64,000 nt of DNA from Halorubrum xinjiangense (lineage in GTDB: Archaea > Halobacteriota > Halobacteria > Halobacteriales > Haloferacaceae): assembly GCF_900102375.1 (NCBI RefSeq), contig NZ_FNBO01000009.1, forward strand, positions 62,001 through 126,000, written 5' to 3'. Position numbers and translations under genes: made by a program. This document shows, piece after piece, positions 34,302-43,064 of the stretch (its first letter is position 1; each line of letters starts with the position of its first letter). The notes below the pieces were generated by a model. It worked only from the letters and a program-made list of their open reading frames with translations, did not search any database and was not told the DNA's origin.

Positions 34302-36158
34302 ATGACAAGTGTAATTTGGATCGTGGTTGCTGTGCTCGGCACGTTCACCGTGGGGTATATGGGGTACTCGCGGTACCTCTCGCAGTTCGTCGAACTCGAC
34401 GACGAGCGAGAGACGCCGGCGCACAAGTACGAGGACGGACAGGAGTACGTACCGTCGAAGAAGCCGGTACTACTGGGGCATCACTTCTCAAGCATCGCGG
34501 GCGGCGCGCCGATCGTCGGCCCGATCACGGCGGGGGCGATCTGGGGATGGGTCCCCGCGCTGTTGTGGGTCGCCATCGGGAACCCGCTGATGGGCGCGGT
34601 CCACGACTTCATCTCGCTGTCGAGCTCGATCCGCCACGAGGGGCGGTCGATCGGGTACATCGTCGGGGAGTACGTCGGGGAACGCGGGAAGAACCTGCTG
34701 TTGTGGTTCGCGTTCCTCACGATCATCCTCGTCGTCGCCGTGTTCGCGCTGGTCGTCGGGATCGTGTTGAACGCGTTCCCGTCGGCGGCGACCGCGAGCT
34801 TCGTGTACATCGCGCTCGCGGTCGTGTTCGGCGTCTACCTCTACCAGCTCGACGGGCCGTTCATCCCCGGGACCGTCGTGTTCGTCGCCGGCGTGTTCGC
34901 CGGCGTCTGGGTCGGTATCCAGTACCCGTTCGCGTTCTTCGAGCTGGCGGGCGAGGCCTCCCACACCGCGGGCACGTTCGTCCTCTTCGAGGGGAGCACG
35001 GGCTCGTGGGTTCCCGGCGCGGGCGCGCTCGGCGGTAACACCGCCGCCTGGGTGCCCGTCATCCTGATATACGCGGTGATCGCCAGCGCGCTTCCGGTCT
35101 GGACGCTGCTCCAGCCGCGCGACTACCTGTCGTCGTTCCTGCTGTACGCGGGGGTCGGCGGCGCGCTGATAGCGATCATCGTCGGGACGGTGCTCGGGAC
35201 GTCCTCGCAGCCGCTCGTCGTCGACAGCAGCATCCAGCCGTTCCAAGGGTTCATGGGGGTCGACAGCCGGGCGCCGTACCCGCTTTTCCCCATGCTGTTC
35301 GTGACGATCGCCTGCGGGACGATCAGCGGCTTCCACTCGCTGGTCTCCTCGGGGACGACCGCCAAGCAGCTGAACAAGGAGAGCGACGCCCGGCTCATCG
35401 GCTACGGCGGCATGCTCGGTGAGGGGCTGCTCGCCGCGACGGCGCTGTCCGCGCTCGCGATCGCCGGGTTCGCGTCCGACGCCGCGGCCGGCGGCATCGG
35501 CGGCGCGCTGCCGAACTTCGCGACCGGCGGCGGGATCATCCTCACGAGCCTGAACATCCCCACCGCGTACGGCGCCCCCTTCATGGCGCTGGTGCTCGTG
35601 AGCTTCCTGCTCACCTCCACGGACACGGCCGCGCGGCTCGGCCGCTACATGATGGAGGAGATCGTCGGGACGAAGGGGACCCAGAGCGAGACCGGCTTCG
35701 CCGGCGGCGTCGGTTCGTTCGCCCGCGGCCGGTACACGAACCCGGTCATTCAGGGGCTCATCGCGTACGCGCTGGTCATCTCCGGCGAGTGGGCGACCCT
35801 GTGGGCGCTGTTCGGGAGCGCGAACCAGCTGCTCGCCGCGCTCGCGCTGCTCACCGGAACGGTCTGGCTCGCCAACTGGGACGAGACGAAACAGCTCGTC
35901 AGCACGGGCGTGCCGATGGCGATCATGGTCGCGATCACCGTGATCGCCTTGGCCTTCCTGGCGGGGTATCAGTGGTTCTTCGTCAACCTGATCCAGGGCG
36001 GCGTCACCGGGATCGGCGGCCAGATATCGATGGTCGTGCGCATCGCGCTCGCGGTCGTCCTCGTCTACCTCGCGCTGTCGCTCGTGCGCATCGGCTACGG
36101 CAACATCACGAGCGTCCGCGGCGGCGACCGCCCCGCGGCGGAGCCGAGCGACGACTGA
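34302..36158 (+). CDS. cstA: Carbon starvation protein CstA (peptide/pyruvate transporter family)
   Basis: A 618-residue membrane protein with about 15-16 hydrophobic helices. The conserved CstA N-terminus is visible: KKPVLLGHHFSSIAGGAPIV and GPITAGAIWGWVPALLWV (about 48-90). The family transports peptides or pyruvate and is induced under starvation in bacteria. The 277-bp upstream gap (34025-34301) is AT-rich at its end; TTTAAG at about 34257 is a TATA candidate, giving a short 5' leader. No regulator or CstA-associated small gene adjoins. Confidence 0.92.
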   Translation: MTSVIWIVVAVLGTFTVGYMGYSRYLSQFVELDDERETPAHKYEDGQEYVPSKKPVLLGHHFSSIAGGAPIVGPITAGAIWGWVPALLWVAIGNPLMGAVHDFISLSSSIRHEGRSIGYIVGEYVGERGKNLLLWFAFLTIILVVAVFALVVGIVLNAFPSAATASFVYIALAVVFGVYLYQLDGPFIPGTVVFVAGVFAGVWVGIQYPFAFFELAGEASHTAGTFVLFEGSTGSWVPGAGALGGNTAAWVPVILIYAVIASALPVWTLLQPRDYLSSFLLYAGVGGALIAIIVGTVLGTSSQPLVVDSSIQPFQGFMGVDSRAPYPLFPMLFVTIACGTISGFHSLVSSGTTAKQLNKESDARLIGYGGMLGEGLLAATALSALAIAGFASDAAAGGIGGALPNFATGGGIILTSLNIPTAYGAPFMALVLVSFLLTSTDTAARLGRYMMEEIVGTKGTQSETGFAGGVGSFARGRYTNPVIQGLIAYALVISGEWATLWALFGSANQLLAALALLTGTVWLANWDETKQLVSTGVPMAIMVAITVIALAFLAGYQWFFVNLIQGGVTGIGGQISMVVRIALAVVLVYLALSLVRIGYGNITSVRGGDRPAAEPSDD

Positions 36159-36224
36159 CGCGGCCGACCGACCCCGCCGCCGCGCCCGCGCCCTCCGCGC
36201 TCATTTTTCGGTGCGCTCCGACCG

Positions 36225-36899
36225 TCAGTGCCAGAACCGCTTCGCGAGCCGCGAGAAGAACCCCTCGTCCGGCTCCGCGACCGGCTCCCAGAGGCGGAAC
36301 GCGCCGGCGACGTCCGCGGCCTCGCTCGCGACCAGCTCCTCGCGGTCGGGCGCGACGACGACCAGGTTCACTTCGTAGTGGCCGTAGTAGCCGAACTTCA
36401 GGAGCGTCCGGTCGCGGAACCCGTCGACGAAGTCGGCGACCGCCTCCGGGACGCGGTCCGCGACGAGCACGACGGTGACATCCGTGCCGAAGTGTTCCTC
36501 GTCGCCCTCGACGCGGTCGTCGGCCACCCCGTGAGCGAACTCGACGAGCCGTTCGAGGTCGCCGACCGACGGGGTCGAGACCCGCCGCGCGAACAGGAAC
36601 TCCATCATGTCGTGGTCCGCGTAGCTCAGCGCCGGGTGGAGGAACTGCTTCTGGTTGCGCACCCGCATCTCGGCGGTCAGCTCGAAGCGCTCGCCGTCGA
36701 CGACGACGTCGCGGTCGAGGTCGTAGCTGTACATCAGCCGGTCGGAGACCCGGTCGAGGTACTCGTCGTCGTAGTCCGGGACGGCCTCGCGGATCTCGGC
36801 CGGCAGCTCCTCGGGCGCCCGCCGGTCGTCCGCTCCCGCCGAGGTCGCGGCGTCGGCGACCGCCTCGTCGTCGGCCCCCGGGTCGGCGCGCTCACTCAT
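36225..36899 (-). CDS. Conserved haloarchaeal protein
   Basis: A 224-residue soluble protein. Residues 1-40 are acidic and low complexity. The rest is conserved-looking: YDLDRDVVVDGERFELTAEM, QKQFLHPALSYADHDMMEFL, DVTVVLVADRVPEAVADFVDGF and KFGYYGHYEVNLVVVAPD. No motif tells its activity. The ATG overlaps the stop of the upstream cupin gene by 8 nt, so the two are translationally linked and probably act in the same process. Confidence 0.65.
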   Translation of the reverse strand: MSERADPGADDEAVADAATSAGADDRRAPEELPAEIREAVPDYDDEYLDRVSDRLMYSYDLDRDVVVDGERFELTAEMRVRNQKQFLHPALSYADHDMMEFLFARRVSTPSVGDLERLVEFAHGVADDRVEGDEEHFGTDVTVVLVADRVPEAVADFVDGFRDRTLLKFGYYGHYEVNLVVVAPDREELVASEAADVAGAFRLWEPVAEPDEGFFSRLAKRFWH

Positions 36900-37272
36900 C
36901 GGCCGGCTCGTACGCGACCGCGTCGCCGTCGGCCGGGGGCGCGCCGATCGCGAGCACGGTCACCGGCCCGTCGGCGTCGGCCGGGTTGTACGCTCGCTGG
37001 GGGCTCTCCGGGTCGACGACGAACAGGTCGTCCGCGGGCACCTCGTAGGTCCGGTCCGGCGTCTCGACCGCGAGAGCGCCGTCGAGGACGTAGAACGCCT
37101 CCTGTTGCGTCTCGTGGAAGTGGTACGCGAGCGGGAGCTGCTCGCCGGGGTCGGCCCTGAATCGGTTGATCGCCGCGGCGTCGAGGCCGCCGGGATCGGA
37201 CAGCTTTCGGCACTCGCACGGCCGGTCCGGCTCCGGGTCGACCGAGTCCACGTCGACGACGCGATATCCCAT
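36892..37272 (-). CDS. Cupin-domain protein
   Basis: A 126-residue single-cupin protein from the ATG at 37272. The first cupin motif appears as PLAYHFHETQQEAFYVLDGALAVET (metal ligands His in HFHET, Glu in QEAFYV), the second as FVVDPESPQRAYNPADADG. An N-terminal CECR pair precedes it. It probably binds a metal and a small ligand, as sugar isomerases or regulators do. Its 3' end overlaps the next gene, so they form an operon. Confidence 0.8.
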   Translation of the reverse strand: MGYRVVDVDSVDPEPDRPCECRKLSDPGGLDAAAINRFRADPGEQLPLAYHFHETQQEAFYVLDGALAVETPDRTYEVPADDLFVVDPESPQRAYNPADADGPVTVLAIGAPPADGDAVAYEPADE

Positions 37273-37442
37273 GCCAACGAATTCCACGGAGGGATAAAAA
37301 GAGCGTCGGGAGCGGTGCCGTCGACGGAGCGGGGCGCCGAGACGGAAACACGCGGCCGGCGGAGACAACGGGCGGAACAGGCGCGATCGAGGCCGAGGCA
37401 CGGTTTTAAGGAGACGGGCGGCCTAACATGGGATGAGAGATC

Positions 37443-37703
37443 ATGACAGACGAGCGAGACCGGTCCGACGGGGACGACGGCGCGACCGAGGTCGAGGCCT
37501 GCGGCCGATGCTCGATGTCGACGGTCGTCGGGGCGGTGACGAAAGACCAGTCGCCCGAGGAGCGGGCCGAGCGCGACCCGTTCTCGGGCGAGCGGATCGA
37601 GGTCGACGAGTCGGCGGTCCGGCGCGTCTCGCCGGCCGGCTACTTCGGCGACATCAAGGCGCGGATCGACGCGGTCGCGCGCCGGATCGCGTACCGGAAG
37701 TAG
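37443..37703 (+). CDS. Small conserved protein with CxxC
   Basis: An 86-residue acidic protein with a single CGRC (about residues 21-24) and a basic C-terminal helix (GDIKARIDAVARRIAYRK). The first 20 residues are disordered and acidic. Divergent from the cupin gene. I recognise no family; the CGRC could be a half zinc site or redox pair. Confidence 0.6.
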   Translation: MTDERDRSDGDDGATEVEACGRCSMSTVVGAVTKDQSPEERAERDPFSGERIEVDESAVRRVSPAGYFGDIKARIDAVARRIAYRK

Positions 37704-37796
37704 CGGTCGCCGCGGGTCCGACCGGCGAGTCGCGCTCGGGGGGTCACGTCAGGTCGGAGAGACTTATACGCGTCCGTGTCGTAACGGGGGCAACCG

Positions 37797-38483
37797 ATGG
37801 AAGAGAGCATCTCCGGGTTCAAGGTGCGCGGCGACTGGGGCGACGTCGTCGAACACGGCGAGCGGATCGCCTTAGCCCTCCGGGAGGTCGGCGTCGACGG
37901 CGACGCCTACTACGAGTTCGACGAGTGGCGTCCCAAGACCCACGAGCGCATCGACGAGGACGTCTCGGAGAAAACCGCGGCGCAGGCCTCCGTCGACGAG
38001 GGCGAGGGGGAGCGCGCGGGGAAGTCGCCCGGCGACGACCTCCAGACGGCCGGCGAGAAGCTCACCGAGTCCTACGAGAAGGTCGAGGAGAACGACACCG
38101 AGAGCGCCCGCGAGAGCTGGGGGGAGTCGATCGAACACGTCGCCCGCGCGGCCGACTCGGCGAGCCGGAAGGCGCTCCGAAAGGTGGAGGACGCCGTCTA
38201 CCGGAACGTGATGACCCAGATGGCGCCGTACTACTTCGACAACGAGCTGGTCAGCGCCAACATCCAGGAGGTCGCCCGCGCCGAGGACGGCGAGACGTTC
38301 ATCTTCGAGGTGAACGTCAACGACGACGAGCTGAAAGGCGAGGTGTCAGACGTCTTGGGCGAGTACGAGTCCGAGATCGACCGCTGGCACGTCGAGACCG
38401 AGAAGCGGACCGACGACATCGCGGCCGCCGAGGGCGTCGAGCCGCCGGCCGAGGAGGGCGGGCCGGACTCGACGACGACGTGA
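37797..38483 (+). CDS. DUF5828-like haloarchaeal protein
   Basis: A 228-residue soluble protein that begins MEESISGFKVRGDWGDVVEHGERI, a start I associate with DUF5828. A conserved N-terminal domain (about 1-65), a Glu/Ala-rich helical linker (65-125), and a second conserved part (ALRKVEDAVYRNVMTQMAPYYFDNELVSA, FEVNVNDDELKGEVSDVL) make up the protein, and the tail is acidic. Function unknown. A TATA-like ACTTATAC lies about 28-35 nt upstream. Confidence 0.75.
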   Translation: MEESISGFKVRGDWGDVVEHGERIALALREVGVDGDAYYEFDEWRPKTHERIDEDVSEKTAAQASVDEGEGERAGKSPGDDLQTAGEKLTESYEKVEENDTESARESWGESIEHVARAADSASRKALRKVEDAVYRNVMTQMAPYYFDNELVSANIQEVARAEDGETFIFEVNVNDDELKGEVSDVLGEYESEIDRWHVETEKRTDDIAAAEGVEPPAEEGGPDSTTT

Positions 38484-38559
38484 GAGCGGGAGGGGAGGGC
38501 GGCCACGGGCGCGGAGCCACATCGGTCGCTTTTAACTCGCCGACCGTCGAATCGATCCC

Positions 38560-38799
38560 ATGAGCGAGGTACTCCGAGTCGAGGCGGGCGAGCTGTCAGT
38601 CGACGAGCTCATCGACGCGCTCAACGACGGCAGCCGCGTCCTCGTCGACGTCGAGGTCGCCGGCGCCAGCCACGAGGTCGCCCTCCGCTACGACGGGGAG
38701 ACGTACCACTGCGACACGCCGACGAACCTCCACCGGCACGCGGAGGAGTCGGGGATGCGGGGCTGTATCGACCAGATGGGGTACGCGGCGGACGAATGA
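38560..38799 (+). CDS. Small conserved haloarchaeal protein
   Basis: A 79-residue protein with a strand-rich pattern (LRVEAGELSVDELIDAL, RVLVDVEVAGASHEVALRYDG, TYHCDTPTNLHRHAEESGMR). One Cys and several His residues at the C-terminal half might bind a metal, but no standard motif is seen. TTTTAAC about 27-33 nt upstream of the ATG supports expression. Same orientation as the HTH regulator gene that follows 55 bp later. Confidence 0.65.
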   Translation: MSEVLRVEAGELSVDELIDALNDGSRVLVDVEVAGASHEVALRYDGETYHCDTPTNLHRHAEESGMRGCIDQMGYAADE

Positions 38800-38854
38800 T
38801 CGGGTCGACCCGCCGTCGCCGGTATTTAACAGCACCGCGCGCGAATCCGCCCGC

Positions 38855-39229
38855 ATGAGCGATCCCGAGATCGAGGACCTCGTCGGCGACACCTCCCCTT
38901 CCTTCGAACACGTCCTCTCTTGCGTCTTCGGCGTGCGCGACCACGAGAGCCGCGCGTACCTCGCGCTGTTGGAGTACCCGGGCAGCACCGTCTCGGAACT
39001 CGCCGACGCGCTCGACCGCGACCGGTCGAACGTGAACCGCTCGCTGTCGACGCTCCGGGAGAAGGGACTCGTCGAGCGCCGCCGCCGGCTGCTCGATTCC
39101 GGCGGCTACGTCTACCAGTACACCGCGATCCCGGTGCCGGAGGCCAAGCGCCGCCTCCACGACGCCCTCGACGAGTGGGTCGCGGACGTCCACGACGCCA
39201 TCGACGGGTTCGAACCCCACGAGGCCTGA
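38855..39229 (+). CDS. Winged-helix transcriptional regulator (TrmB/MarR-like)
   Basis: A 124-residue DNA-binding protein. The wHTH reads SRAYLALLEYPGSTVSELADAL-DRDRSNVNRSLSTLREKGLV (split here for clarity; residues about 31-73), with recognition helix RSNVNRSLSTLREK and wing ERRRRLLDSGGYVYQYTA. The C-terminus is a short helix that may dimerise. Similar small haloarchaeal regulators sense through an added domain, absent here. The TATA-like TATTTAAC is about 25-32 nt before the ATG. Targets are unknown; the convergent peptidase gene is not obviously controlled by it. Confidence 0.82.
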   Translation: MSDPEIEDLVGDTSPSFEHVLSCVFGVRDHESRAYLALLEYPGSTVSELADALDRDRSNVNRSLSTLREKGLVERRRRLLDSGGYVYQYTAIPVPEAKRRLHDALDEWVADVHDAIDGFEPHEA

Positions 39230-39258
39230 GTCGGGCGTGCTCAGCGACGGGGCGCCGG

Positions 39259-41382
39259 TCAGGCGTCCTCGTCCGGCTCCTCGCCCGCGGTCAGCCCGTC
39301 GTCCTCGGGGCGGTTGAGCGCGCGGTCGGCGTCGTGGTGATCGGAGTAGCCGTCGAACCAGCGGACGATCCGCTCGATGCGGTCGACAATATGGGCCGGC
39401 TCGCCGGACCGGGAGAGCTCGTGGCCCTCGCGGGGGTACCTGACGAACCGCGTGTCGACGCCGTTCTTGCGGAGGATCCGGTGGTACAGCTCCGCCGTAC
39501 AGATCGGCGTCCGGGTGTCGTCCTCGGAGTGGATCAGGAGCGTTGGGGTGTCGACCGCGTCGGCGTGGCCGGTCGGCGACTGCTCCCAGAGCCACTCGGG
39601 CTCGTCGGACGGCACCGCGTCGAAGTCGCCCTCGACGAGCTTGTAGGCGGCGTCGGTCGAGCCGTAGAAGCCGGTGAGGTCGTAGACGCCGCGCTGGGAG
39701 ACGGCCGCGCGGAAGTAGTCGGTCTGCCCGACCGCCCACGCGGTCATGAAGCCGCCGAAAGAGCCCCCGGTGACGAAGGCGTTCGACGCGTCGATCTCGG
39801 GGCGGTCGGCGACCGTCTCGACGCCTGCCATCACGTCGCGGAGGGTGACCGCGCCCCAGTCGCGCTCGATCGCTTTCATGAACTCCTCGCCGTAGCCGGT
39901 CGACCCGCGCGGGTTCGACCAGAAGACGGCGTAGCCGCGGGCCGCGAGCGTCTGGAACTCGTGCCACATCGTCCCGGCCGTCGACCACATCGCGTGCGGG
40001 CCGCCGTGGATCTCGACCGCGAGGGGGTACGGCTCGTCCCCGTCGGCGGCGTCCGCGGAATCGGCGCCAGCCTCCGCCGGCGGCGTCAGCAGCCATCCCT
40101 GGATCTCGACGCCGTCGGACTCGAAGCTGAGCTCCTCCGGCTCGCCGATCGCCCGCTCGGCGAGGTAGTCGGCGTTCAGCTCGGTCAGCCGGGTCGTCTC
40201 GTCGGCCGCGGCGTCGTAGACGAACGCGTCGCCCGGGTGGTCCCACTCGCTGGCGGCGTACGCGACGGCCACCGACTCGGGGCCCGCGCCGGCCTCGCCG
40301 CCGACGGTCGCGGCCGAGACGGTGCCGGGCCGGAGCAGGCGCTCGGGGTCGGCGCTCCCGTCGGCCGAGACGTGCCACAGCGCCGTCTTCCCCTCGTCGG
40401 GCGTCGCGAAGTAGATCGTCTCGTCGTCCGGCCCCCACTGCGGGGTCGTCCCCCGACCGAGCCCGCGGTCGAGGTCGCCGGTGAGGTCGGTGACGTCTCC
40501 GGACTCGACGTCGAGGACGCGGAGGTCCGTCGGTTGTATCGACACCTGCTCGGGCTCCGCGTGCGTGAACGCGACGCGGCCGTCCGCGGTCGCAGCGAGG
40601 TCGGCGCCCCAGCCGGTCGTGGTGTGGACGCGCTCCGCCTCGTCGGCCGCCAGATCGTGTGCGTAGATGGCGATGTCGACGGAGTCGTCCGGGTCCTCGC
40701 CGACCGCCTCGGTGTAGTACAGCGTGTCGGCGTCGCCCCACGACGGGGCGGCGAAGTCGGCGTCGCGGTCGGTGACGCGCGTGATCGCCCCCGACTCGGC
40801 CGGGTCGGGGTCGGTGACGCCCCCGACGGTCGCGTCCGCGTCGACGACGTACACGCCGGGGCGCCGGCCGTCGAAGTAGCGCTCGGCGGCGCGGTAGACG
40901 GTCCGGTCGATGACGCGCGGGTCGGGGTGGTCGTCGGGCTCGTAATCGTCCGGCACCGCGAGGTCGCGGTCGGCCTCGCGGTCGTCGGCCGTCACCGACT
41001 GGACGAACGCTATCTGCTCGCCGTCGGGCGACCACGCGACCTGCGAGACGCCGCCGACGACGTCGGTGACGCGGCGGGCCTCGCCCCCATCGAGCGGGAG
41101 GACCCACAGCTGCTGGCGGTCGTCGTCCGCCCCTCGGGTGGAGGTGAAGGCGATCCGGTCGCCGGAGGGGCTCCAGCGCGGTTCGGCGTCGGAGCCCTCG
41201 GCGAGCGTGAGTCGACGCGGGTCGCCCTCCCCCGCGGCGTCGACGAGGTACACCGTCGTCTCGTACTCTTCGTCGTCATTTGGCTGTCGGCGCACGAAGG
41301 CGACGCGGTCGCCGTCCGGCGAGATCCGGGGGTCGGACGGGACGGCGATGTCGTGGTAGTCGGCCGCGGTGACGCGCTCCAT
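39259..41382 (-). CDS. S9-family prolyl oligopeptidase / acylaminoacyl peptidase
   Basis: A 707-residue S9 peptidase from the ATG at 41382 (start MERVTAADYHDIAVPSDPRI). A seven-bladed beta-propeller of repeated DGDRVAF- and WSPDG-like strands fills the N-terminal two thirds. The alpha/beta-hydrolase catalytic domain has the nucleophile elbow VTGGSFGGFMTAW, the Asp in LIHSEDDTRTP and the His in YPREGHELSRSG. No signal peptide, so it probably degrades short or N-acylated peptides inside the cell. The frame continues upstream to 41535 without support. Confidence 0.92.
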   Translation of the reverse strand: MERVTAADYHDIAVPSDPRISPDGDRVAFVRRQPNDDEEYETTVYLVDAAGEGDPRRLTLAEGSDAEPRWSPSGDRIAFTSTRGADDDRQQLWVLPLDGGEARRVTDVVGGVSQVAWSPDGEQIAFVQSVTADDREADRDLAVPDDYEPDDHPDPRVIDRTVYRAAERYFDGRRPGVYVVDADATVGGVTDPDPAESGAITRVTDRDADFAAPSWGDADTLYYTEAVGEDPDDSVDIAIYAHDLAADEAERVHTTTGWGADLAATADGRVAFTHAEPEQVSIQPTDLRVLDVESGDVTDLTGDLDRGLGRGTTPQWGPDDETIYFATPDEGKTALWHVSADGSADPERLLRPGTVSAATVGGEAGAGPESVAVAYAASEWDHPGDAFVYDAAADETTRLTELNADYLAERAIGEPEELSFESDGVEIQGWLLTPPAEAGADSADAADGDEPYPLAVEIHGGPHAMWSTAGTMWHEFQTLAARGYAVFWSNPRGSTGYGEEFMKAIERDWGAVTLRDVMAGVETVADRPEIDASNAFVTGGSFGGFMTAWAVGQTDYFRAAVSQRGVYDLTGFYGSTDAAYKLVEGDFDAVPSDEPEWLWEQSPTGHADAVDTPTLLIHSEDDTRTPICTAELYHRILRKNGVDTRFVRYPREGHELSRSGEPAHIVDRIERIVRWFDGYSDHHDADRALNRPEDDGLTAGEEPDEDA

Positions 41383-41470
41383 GCGCGTCAGTCGGACGGG
41401 GGAGGCAAAAGGCGTCGGGAGGCGGAAAGGCGGGCGGCCGCTTCCGGTGGCCCCCGTTCCGCTCGACCAG

Positions 41471-42064
41471 TCAGTCGTCGCCGTTGTCGAACGCGAGCGA
41501 GACGCCGTCGCCGTCGACGGTCGCGCCCGCGGCACAGACCGGGTGTTCGAGGTCGGCGCCGAGCAGTTCGGTCGCGACCGATTCGGCGTCGCTCGCGGTC
41601 AGGTCGTACGGCTCCGGCGAGTCCGTCTCGTAAGTCGCGACCACGGTGGGCTCGTCGACGGCCTCGACGAGCAGCGCGTCGCGGCGGACGACGCCGATCG
41701 TCGCCGCGTCGGCGCCGACGACGCCGGCGACGCGGGGCGTGTCGTAGTCGTCCTTCTCGTAGTCGAGCGCGAGCAGCGCCGACGCGAGCGCGTCGCGGGC
41801 GGGGTAGCCGCGCTCCAACTTCTCCGCGATCGGGTCGACGTGCGAGCCGTTACCGAGGGCGGCCAGCGGCTCCCCGGTCGGGGCCTCGACCGCCCGCGCG
41901 CAGTTGTACGAGACGTACGGGTTGTCGGTCTCGGGTGCGTCCGGGGTCGGGCCGACGGTGAGCGTCTCGCCGCGGTCGCGGACGCGGCGGTTCGGGAACG
42001 AGCGCGAGGAGACGCGGTAGCCGCCGATGCCGGGCGCGACGACGACGAATCGTCCGACGTACAT
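41471..42064 (-). CDS. purO: Archaeal IMP cyclohydrolase PurO
   Basis: A 197-residue member of the archaeal-specific IMP cyclohydrolase family, which closes the ring of FAICAR to IMP, the last step of purine synthesis in place of bacterial PurH. The start [26 protein letters not shown] and the motifs [12 protein letters not shown] and [13 protein letters not shown] match the family. It is divergent from the tRNA-Gln gene, with a 195-bp spacer. Confidence 0.92.
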   Translation of the reverse strand: MYVGRFVVVAPGIGGYRVSSRSFPNRRVRDRGETLTVGPTPDAPETDNPYVSYNCARAVEAPTGEPLAALGNGSHVDPIAEKLERGYPARDALASALLALDYEKDDYDTPRVAGVVGADAATIGVVRRDALLVEAVDEPTVVATYETDSPEPYDLTASDAESVATELLGADLEHPVCAAGATVDGDGVSLAFDNGDD

Positions 42065-42225
42065 ACAGCTTCGTGCGTATTCTCTCGATTAAAGCGCGTC
42101 GATGTACGCACGAACGCGATCCCGCGAGCGGGGTTCGCCGCCGTCGCCGCCGCGGTCCTCTCGCCTCGGCGTCAGCGATGCGACGCCACCGTCAACGGAT
42201 CGCACGGCGGCCGCGACGCGCAACG

Positions 42226-42233
42226 CTTACAAA
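42226..42233 (+). promoter_or_regulatory. Candidate TATA box of tRNA-Gln
   Basis: CTTACAAA lies 27-34 nt before the mature 5' end of the tRNA, the spacing expected for an archaeal tRNA promoter with little or no leader. Confidence 0.5.
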
Positions 42234-42259
42234 CACGTACTGGTTATCGGAGAGTGCGC

Positions 42260-42332
42260 AGTCCATTGGGGTAGTGGCCAATCCTGTTGCCTTCTGGGGG
42301 CAACGACCCTGGTTCGAATCCAGGATGGACTA
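42260..42332 (+). tRNA. tRNA-Gln (CTG anticodon)
   Basis: A 73-nt cloverleaf: acceptor arms AGTCCAT/ATGGACT with discriminator A, D stem TTGG/CCAA, anticodon stem TTGCC/GGCAA with loop TTCTGGG (anticodon CTG), and T stem CCTGG/CCAGG with loop TTCGAAT. CCA is not encoded. No intron is seen. It stands alone between purO and cgi121. Confidence 0.93.
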
Positions 42333-42431
42333 CTTTTCCGCGCCTCGCTTCGACTGGAACGGAGCGGCGTCTCCGTCTCCGGGTTTCCAGTCGAAACGAA
42401 GGGGTTCGGTCGGCGGCCCGGGAACCCGCGG

Positions 42432-43064
42432 TCACTTCTCGACGTCTAGCAGCGCGACGCGCTCGCGGACGATGTCGGCGAGGGTGCCGTTCGTCGCGGC
42501 GAGTTCGCGGTCGGTGACGCCGTAGAACTCGCGGACGCGACTCCCGTCGAACGCGCAGTCGAGCGCGTCGTCGTCAGGGATTTCGGTCGAATCGGTCGAA
42601 TCAGTCGCGAGGTCTCGAAGCGCCTCGGCCGCCCCGTCGAGGTCGGCGGGCGGGTTGTCGGCGCGGGCGACACCGCCGAAGTCCGCGGCGAGGACGACCG
42701 CGGGGCGCTCGCCCTCCGAGACGCCGAGGTCGAGGGCACGGTCTATCTGCCTGCGTCCGGCCGCGTACAACAGGATCTCGACGCCGGGGTCGCGCGCGAC
42801 CGCCTCGCCGCGAGCGACGGCACGCGCCGCGAGCCGCGCCGCCTCGCGGAGCTGCGTCGCGGAGACGATGAGGTCGGCGTCGAACGCCTGGACGACGGCG
42901 TCGGTCGCCGTGGCGATCCCGTCGAGGTCGGCGAGGAACCCGTCGAGGTCGTCGATCGTGAAGGTGCCGCGAACGAGGCGGACCGGGGGGTCGGGCGCCG
43001 GTTCTCTCTCCGCATCGGCCGTCGGCTCCGCGTCGCCGTCGGCGCCGGCCGCGGAGTCGGTCAT
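42432..43064 (-). CDS. cgi121: KEOPS complex subunit Cgi121
   Basis: A 210-residue Cgi121 homologue, the KEOPS subunit that binds the tRNA 3' end for t6A synthesis. After an acidic N-terminal extension (about 28 residues), the core shows [40 protein letters not shown] and the C-terminal [20 protein letters not shown]. Its ATG overlaps the Hel308 stop by 4 nt; the hel308-cgi121 pair is a frequent archaeal arrangement, so they should be co-expressed. Confidence 0.9.
   Translation of the reverse strand: MTDSAAGADGDAEPTADAEREPAPDPPVRLVRGTFTIDDLDGFLADLDGIATATDAVVQAFDADLIVSATQLREAARLAARAVARGEAVARDPGVEILLYAAGRRQIDRALDLGVSEGERPAVVLAADFGGVARADNPPADLDGAAEALRDLATDSTDSTEIPDDDALDCAFDGSRVREFYGVTDRELAATNGTLADIVRERVALLDVEK

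Noticed and set aside
38920-41961. Plus-strand frame of over 1000 codons opposite the S9 peptidase
   Set aside because: It is Arg/Gly/Val-rich without recognisable domains and lies opposite a well-supported peptidase gene.
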